From the NCBI GenBank assembly GCA_031287585.1, contig JAITST010000195.1, positions 1-8,598 of the forward strand: a stretch of DNA of 8,598 nucleotides. The letters are read 5' to 3'. Each line of letters begins with the position of its first letter. Position 1 is the first letter of the stretch. Origin of the DNA: Planctomycetaceae bacterium (GTDB taxonomy: Bacteria; Planctomycetota; Planctomycetia; Pirellulales; Thermoguttaceae). Shown here one piece after another: positions 5,889 through 8,598 of this stretch. The notes under the pieces were generated by a model. That model did no database searches, was not told the origin of the DNA, and saw only the letters and a program-made list of their open reading frames with translations. Position numbers and translations under genes: made by a program.

Positions 5889-6824
5889 ATGACAGACAAC
5901 ATTGACACAAACAATCCATCTGACGGACTATCTTACGGTACGTTTCCAATAACGATTTTGTCTGACGGTAGTGTTGTTGTGTATGACCTTGCGGAATTGA
6001 TTTTGCCTGTGTTACGTAAATTATTACAAGACGATTCTATTTTGCGAAAACAACTTTGTGTCGTTCATAAACCCAAACTTGTAACAGCGAAAAAAGTTTT
6101 AACTATGCAAATAGAAACGATAAAACGTTTGATGATAAGTTGTGAAATATGCGAAAGACGTTGCGGAGTTAATCGGTTAAACGGCGAACGCGGCTTCTGT
6201 GAATTGGGCGAAACACTGCGTGTTGGTGCTTATGCGAATCTGTACAACGAAGGTTGCGGTATGGGTAGTCCAGCGTTTTCTGTTTTCGCGGCGGGATGCT
6301 CGATGAGGTGTGATTATTGTTATAGAAATGAATTTCTACAAACGGAGCAGTTTGAAGTAATGCAGCCGGAAACGCTTGCGGTGTTACTAGACAAAGCCGC
6401 TGAAAATGGTTCAACATGTTGGCATTTTCTAGGCGGCAATCCCGACCAATCAATTTTACCCATATTGACCGCACTCAGTTTAACTAAGCAAACTTTACCA
6501 GTAGTATGGAATACAGCATTTACGATGACACCGCAAACGATACAGGTTTTGCGAGAAGTCGTAGATATTTGGGTTCCAGACATAAAGTTCGGTAACAACA
6601 ATTGCGCAAAAAAAATAGCCAAATTCGATAACTATTGGAACATAGTAAAGCGAAACATAAAGTTAATACAAAACGAGAAACAAGTTTACGTAAGGATACC
6701 TAAATTACCTAAACACGAAACCTGCTGTCAAAAACTGATCAAAGAATTTCTGAAAAGTTGCAGTTTACAGTTTGTGGAAAATGAGGTAGTCACGATAGGG
6801 AAAGCAAGTCAACACAAACGATAA
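5889..6824 (+). CDS. Radical SAM protein, PflX-like (COG1313 type)
   Basis: 311 aa. The radical SAM cluster motif is C137-x3-C141-x2-C144 (CSMRCDYC), which binds the SAM-coordinating [4Fe-4S] cluster. Before it lies the characteristic cysteine element CEICERRCGVNRLNGERGFC (85-104; C85, C88, C92, C104), as in PflX-type proteins related to pyruvate formate-lyase activating enzyme. Further family landmarks are FLGGNPDQ (180-187, the GGE/GGD-type SAM contact), VVWNTAF (205-211), VDIWVPDIKFGNNNCAKKI (225-243) and VYVRIPKLPKHETCC (266-280). The real substrate of this family is unknown. Two oddities: a 72-residue N-terminal extension before the internal Met73 (ATG 6105), and a C-terminus that stops about 30 residues after HETCC and lacks the usual MxQYRP-like segment. 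Start 5889 is kept because the extension reads as ordinary protein (FPITILSDGSVVVYDL), but 6105 is possible. No glycyl-radical enzyme or amidase partner is nearby. Confidence 0.82.
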   Translation: MTDNIDTNNPSDGLSYGTFPITILSDGSVVVYDLAELILPVLRKLLQDDSILRKQLCVVHKPKLVTAKKVLTMQIETIKRLMISCEICERRCGVNRLNGERGFCELGETLRVGAYANLYNEGCGMGSPAFSVFAAGCSMRCDYCYRNEFLQTEQFEVMQPETLAVLLDKAAENGSTCWHFLGGNPDQSILPILTALSLTKQTLPVVWNTAFTMTPQTIQVLREVVDIWVPDIKFGNNNCAKKIAKFDNYWNIVKRNIKLIQNEKQVYVRIPKLPKHETCCQKLIKEFLKSCSLQFVENEVVTIGKASQHKR

Positions 6825-6908
6825 ATCCAATATCAAAAAAATACTTAATCCAAAATTTCGGATACTAAAAAATGTTGATGTAGTGACGTTGTAAGGTATA
6901 GGCAACCA

Positions 6909-6998
6909 TTCACGGACAAAGCAACACCTGCCGCAAAAGCACGAAGAAAAGATTCCCTTCGTGCCGTCGAGTCTTCGTGGTGAAAAATTATCCGTGAA
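6909..6998. repeat. Intergenic repeat-like element with nested inverted repeats
   Basis: TTCACGGA (6909-6916) and TCCGTGAA (6991-6998) form a perfect 8-bp inverted repeat enclosing GCACGAAG (6939-6946) and CTTCGTGC (6957-6964), with another CTTCGTGG at 6973-6980. Read on the minus strand it contains TTTTTCACCACGAAGAC and GGCACGAAGG. This is the style of the CACCACGAAG-type intergenic repeats scattered through many environmental bacterial genomes; that link is from memory, not from a search. Confidence 0.4.
6935..6964 (-). terminator. Terminator after the lipoprotein gene
   Basis: On the minus strand GCACGAAG (6964-6957) pairs perfectly with CUUCGUGC (6946-6939) around a 10-nt loop, and four U residues follow (6938-6935). 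It lies 58 bp past the lipoprotein stop codon. The short U run makes it of moderate strength. Confidence 0.55.
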
Positions 6999-7014
6999 CG
7001 CTCACCGGTTTTTT
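6992..7014 (+). terminator. Terminator for the radical SAM transcript
   Basis: On the plus strand CCGTGA (6992-6997) pairs with TCACCGG (7002-7008) with one bulged C and an ACGC loop, followed by six T (7009-7014). It is 167 bp past the radical SAM stop codon and just before the end of the convergent lipoprotein gene. Confidence 0.5.
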
Positions 7015-7022
7015 CGTCCCGT

Positions 7023-7460
7023 TTATTTTTTCCCGCCATAACGTTCAACCTTGATGTCGAACGTTTTGGTTTTTCCGTCAACGGTGATTGTCAAACCGCT
7101 TGTGTCCGCGTTCGCGTATTTCGTCGCAATCAGCGGTGTTTCCTTGCGTCCTGTGATGACCGGTTCGCCATAAGCGTCCTTTGCCGTTCCCGTTTGGAGT
7201 TCTACTCGCACCGCTTGAATATAGACTTTGTACTCGCCCTTCGGTAAGCCGTTGCCCTCAGATTGGAATCCAAGTGTGTATTTACCGTCTTTGTCTATAT
7301 CGCCGCGTGCTTGGTTGGTGCCGCTCACGAAGCCGATAGTCCCCTCCGTCAACGGTTCGCCGTTGTCCTCGAAGGTGACGCGTCCGCCCATTGGTACGTT
7401 ACCGGAACAACCGATAAGCGAGAGAGAAACAAACAATGTAATGATAAGTAAGTGTTTCAT
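7023..7460 (-). CDS. Small carboxypeptidase-regulatory-like lipoprotein
   Basis: 145 aa. Residues 1-18 are a lipoprotein signal (MKHLLIITLFVSLSLIGC) with the lipobox LIGC, so Cys18 should be lipidated and the protein anchored outside the cytoplasm. The rest is a single beta-sandwich of the carboxypeptidase regulatory-like type found in many planctomycete lipoproteins. PMGGRVTFEDNGEPLTEGTI opens it, then GDIDKDGKYTLG and LPKGEYKVYIQAV, and it closes with strands TSGLTITVDGKTKTFDIKVER. It contains no catalytic motif; binding or structural roles are usual guesses and nothing here narrows them. It lies 71 bp downstream of the DUF1559 gene on the same strand, so cotranscription is likely. No Shine-Dalgarno site is visible before the ATG, but lipobox position fixes this start well. 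Confidence 0.85.
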   Translation of the reverse strand: MKHLLIITLFVSLSLIGCSGNVPMGGRVTFEDNGEPLTEGTIGFVSGTNQARGDIDKDGKYTLGFQSEGNGLPKGEYKVYIQAVRVELQTGTAKDAYGEPVITGRKETPLIATKYANADTSGLTITVDGKTKTFDIKVERYGGKK

Positions 7461-7486
7461 TTGAATTTGAGTTGTTAAATTGTTTG

Positions 7487-7506
7487 CCGCCGCTCATTGG
7501 CGGCGG
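7487..7506 (-). other. GC-rich hairpin between DUF1559 and lipoprotein genes
   Basis: CCGCCG (7487-7492) and CGGCGG (7501-7506) form a perfect 6-bp GC stem with an 8-nt loop in the 71-bp gap. On the minus strand it is followed by CAAACAATTT, not a U run. A role in mRNA stability or partial attenuation fits better than full termination. Confidence 0.4.
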
Positions 7507-7519
7507 TCTGTAAAAGGGG

Positions 7520-7541
7520 TTTACCGTAACGTTACGGTAAA
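7520..7541. repeat. Perfect 22-bp palindrome spanning the DUF1559 stop codon
   Basis: The arms TTTACCGTAAC (7520-7530) and GTTACGGTAAA (7531-7541) are exact reverse complements. The DUF1559 stop codon (complement of 7532-7534) and the last Leu-Pro codons lie inside it. As RNA it would form a hairpin at the end of the coding region; on the minus strand it is followed by CCCCTTTT. It could be part of a terminator/processing signal or a protein-binding site. Confidence 0.55.
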
Positions 7542-8598
7542 GACGCGGAATTGCCGTCGTTCACGATCGTCAACATCGTTACCAGACGCGGCAACGCCGT
7601 TATCGAAATCGACCGAACCGAACCATCGCCGACGAGGAAGTTCACAACGCCCGGATGACCGCTGCCTAACTGCTCCTTTCCTTCACGGTTCGGTGTACCG
7701 CCGGAAACAGGGCTGGTCGAGGAATTAGGGTCGGAAGGACTTCTCGCAAATAAACTGGCATCGTCACTGACAATACGTGCCATCAACGCTCCCGCGTGGT
7801 TATTGTAAGCAACGGTATAGGTACCGTCCCAGACCACTTGGGGCCACCCCGTATCATCACGATACTTATTGGGAATGTGTTTTTCGCCGAGACATAATTG
7901 ATTACTTGAGCCATCCTGCCACCAACTGAAACTTTTAGAAAATGTCCAATCGGTGATGCGTTTTCCATGACCAATATTACCCGAGCTGCCACCGTCGTTC
8001 ATTGTTAGAGTCGGTATCTTGAACGGACCGACAAATGTACTTTGTGCCCGTTGGTCGGTATTACCGTCATAGTAACAGTAGTACCGTTCCCAGTTTGAAG
8101 AAAAATTGTTCTTTGCAGTAAGAACGACGTAGTCCGTTTTTGCGCCAAGTTGGTCACCGTTACCCAGCGTATATGCAGCCGAACTACCGCGTGAAGTAGG
8201 GCAAGTGTACGCTGGAATCACCATTTTCGCTTTCAACGTATCGTTGATGCCGCCCGTGTTGTTACCGTTAGTCTTTGGAATGGTTGTGTCATCGCCCGAC
8301 GCGGTTTTGCATTTACCGAACAAGTTTATTTCATCGCAAGCACTATAAACCGCTTGCGCTTCGATGAACGGAAACAGGAACATGTGAAATGACGGTCTAT
8401 CTCCAAAGAGACAAATGGGCGGCAGACCGTTGTTGGTGTCGTGAAAACCGTGAACCGCTAACCCAATTTGCTTGAGGTTATTGGTACATTGCATCCTACG
8501 CGCCGCCTCACGGGCGGCTTGCACAGCGGGCAAGAGCAAAGCGATTAGAACGCCAATAATGGCGATAACAACTAGAAGTTCAACCAAAGTAAAAGCCG
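7532..8598 (-). CDS. DUF1559 prepilin-like protein, 5'-partial
   Basis: The frame is open to the right edge. Codons before the apparent TTG start at 8587 read AFTL, so the visible N-terminus is AFTLVELLVVIAIIGVL, the class III / type IV pilin-like signal cleaved before Phe. At least 355 residues are visible. A hydrophobic helix is followed by LPAVQAAREAARRMQCTNNLKQIGLA, the signature of the planctomycete DUF1559 family, then a variable body. Near the C-terminus HPGVVNFLVGDGSV gives the family's H-x9-DG motif (H311 and D321-G322, counting from the TTG codon). These proteins are thought to be exported or assembled by a pseudopilin/type II-like system and occur in dozens of copies per genome; function is unknown. 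Cysteines (e.g. CTNN, CPTS, CLGEKH) may form disulfides. It precedes the lipoprotein gene on the same strand. Confidence 0.92.
   Translation of the reverse strand, partial: AFTLVELLVVIAIIGVLIALLLPAVQAAREAARRMQCTNNLKQIGLAVHGFHDTNNGLPPICLFGDRPSFHMFLFPFIEAQAVYSACDEINLFGKCKTASGDDTTIPKTNGNNTGGINDTLKAKMVIPAYTCPTSRGSSAAYTLGNGDQLGAKTDYVVLTAKNNFSSNWERYYCYYDGNTDQRAQSTFVGPFKIPTLTMNDGGSSGNIGHGKRITDWTFSKSFSWWQDGSSNQLCLGEKHIPNKYRDDTGWPQVVWDGTYTVAYNNHAGALMARIVSDDASLFARSPSDPNSSTSPVSGGTPNREGKEQLGSGHPGVVNFLVGDGSVRSISITALPRLVTMLTIVNDGNSASLP

Noticed and set aside
6845..7081. Minus-strand reading frame across the lipoprotein end and the intergenic repeat
   Set aside because: It overlaps the lipoprotein gene in another frame, crosses two terminator hairpins, and its FHHEDSTARRES text is what the repeat spells when translated.
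1..8598. tRNA, rRNA, CRISPR array, insertion sequence or phage genes
   Set aside because: No cloverleaf, regularly spaced repeats, transposase, integrase or phage-like reading frames were found.

Overview
The window looks like chromosomal DNA of a planctomycete (Planctomycetota). The clearest marker is the rightmost gene, which has a type IV pilin-like N-terminus, a DUF1559 body and an H-x9-DG C-terminal motif, a family greatly expanded in that phylum. It is followed on the same strand by a small carboxypeptidase-regulatory-like lipoprotein, a common planctomycete pairing. Base composition is moderate, and clear Shine-Dalgarno sites are mostly absent; the PDZ gene is the exception. Genus or habitat cannot be read from the sequence.

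Layout, left to right. (1) 3-728 (+): C-terminal LamG/concanavalin-like domain of a protein whose start lies off the left edge. It converges, across a GC-rich hairpin, on (2) 835-1737 (-): an exported single-PDZ protein without a protease domain. (3) A divergent intergenic region of about 360 bp holds two AT-rich inverted repeats and leads into 2098-3810 (+): an MFS transporter with a large extra-membrane insert between TM7 and TM8. (4) 3910-5316 (+): an NADPH-dependent glutamate synthase small-subunit-type flavoprotein (GltA/NfnB type) with no partner subunit in view. (5) 5317-5888 holds no convincing conventional protein gene. It contains a compact, highly structured minus-strand RNA (about 5442-5705) ending in a strong intrinsic terminator. 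I could not assign it to a known RNA family. (6) 5889-6824 (+): a PflX-like radical SAM protein (COG1313 type). (7) 6825-7022: a convergent region with terminators in both directions, matching in style an intergenic repeat seen in many environmental bacteria. (8) 7023-7460 (-) lipoprotein and 7532-8598 (-) DUF1559 pilin-like protein, the latter running off the right edge.

The genes do not form one pathway. The likely transcription units are the MFS gene, the flavoprotein gene, the ncRNA, the radical SAM gene, the PDZ gene, and the DUF1559-lipoprotein pair. The most noteworthy item is the unassigned structured RNA. Its two G-U pairs would be A-C mismatches on the opposite strand, it has a nested multi-branch fold, it encloses a 16-codon reading frame, and it lies inside an 11-bp inverted repeat.
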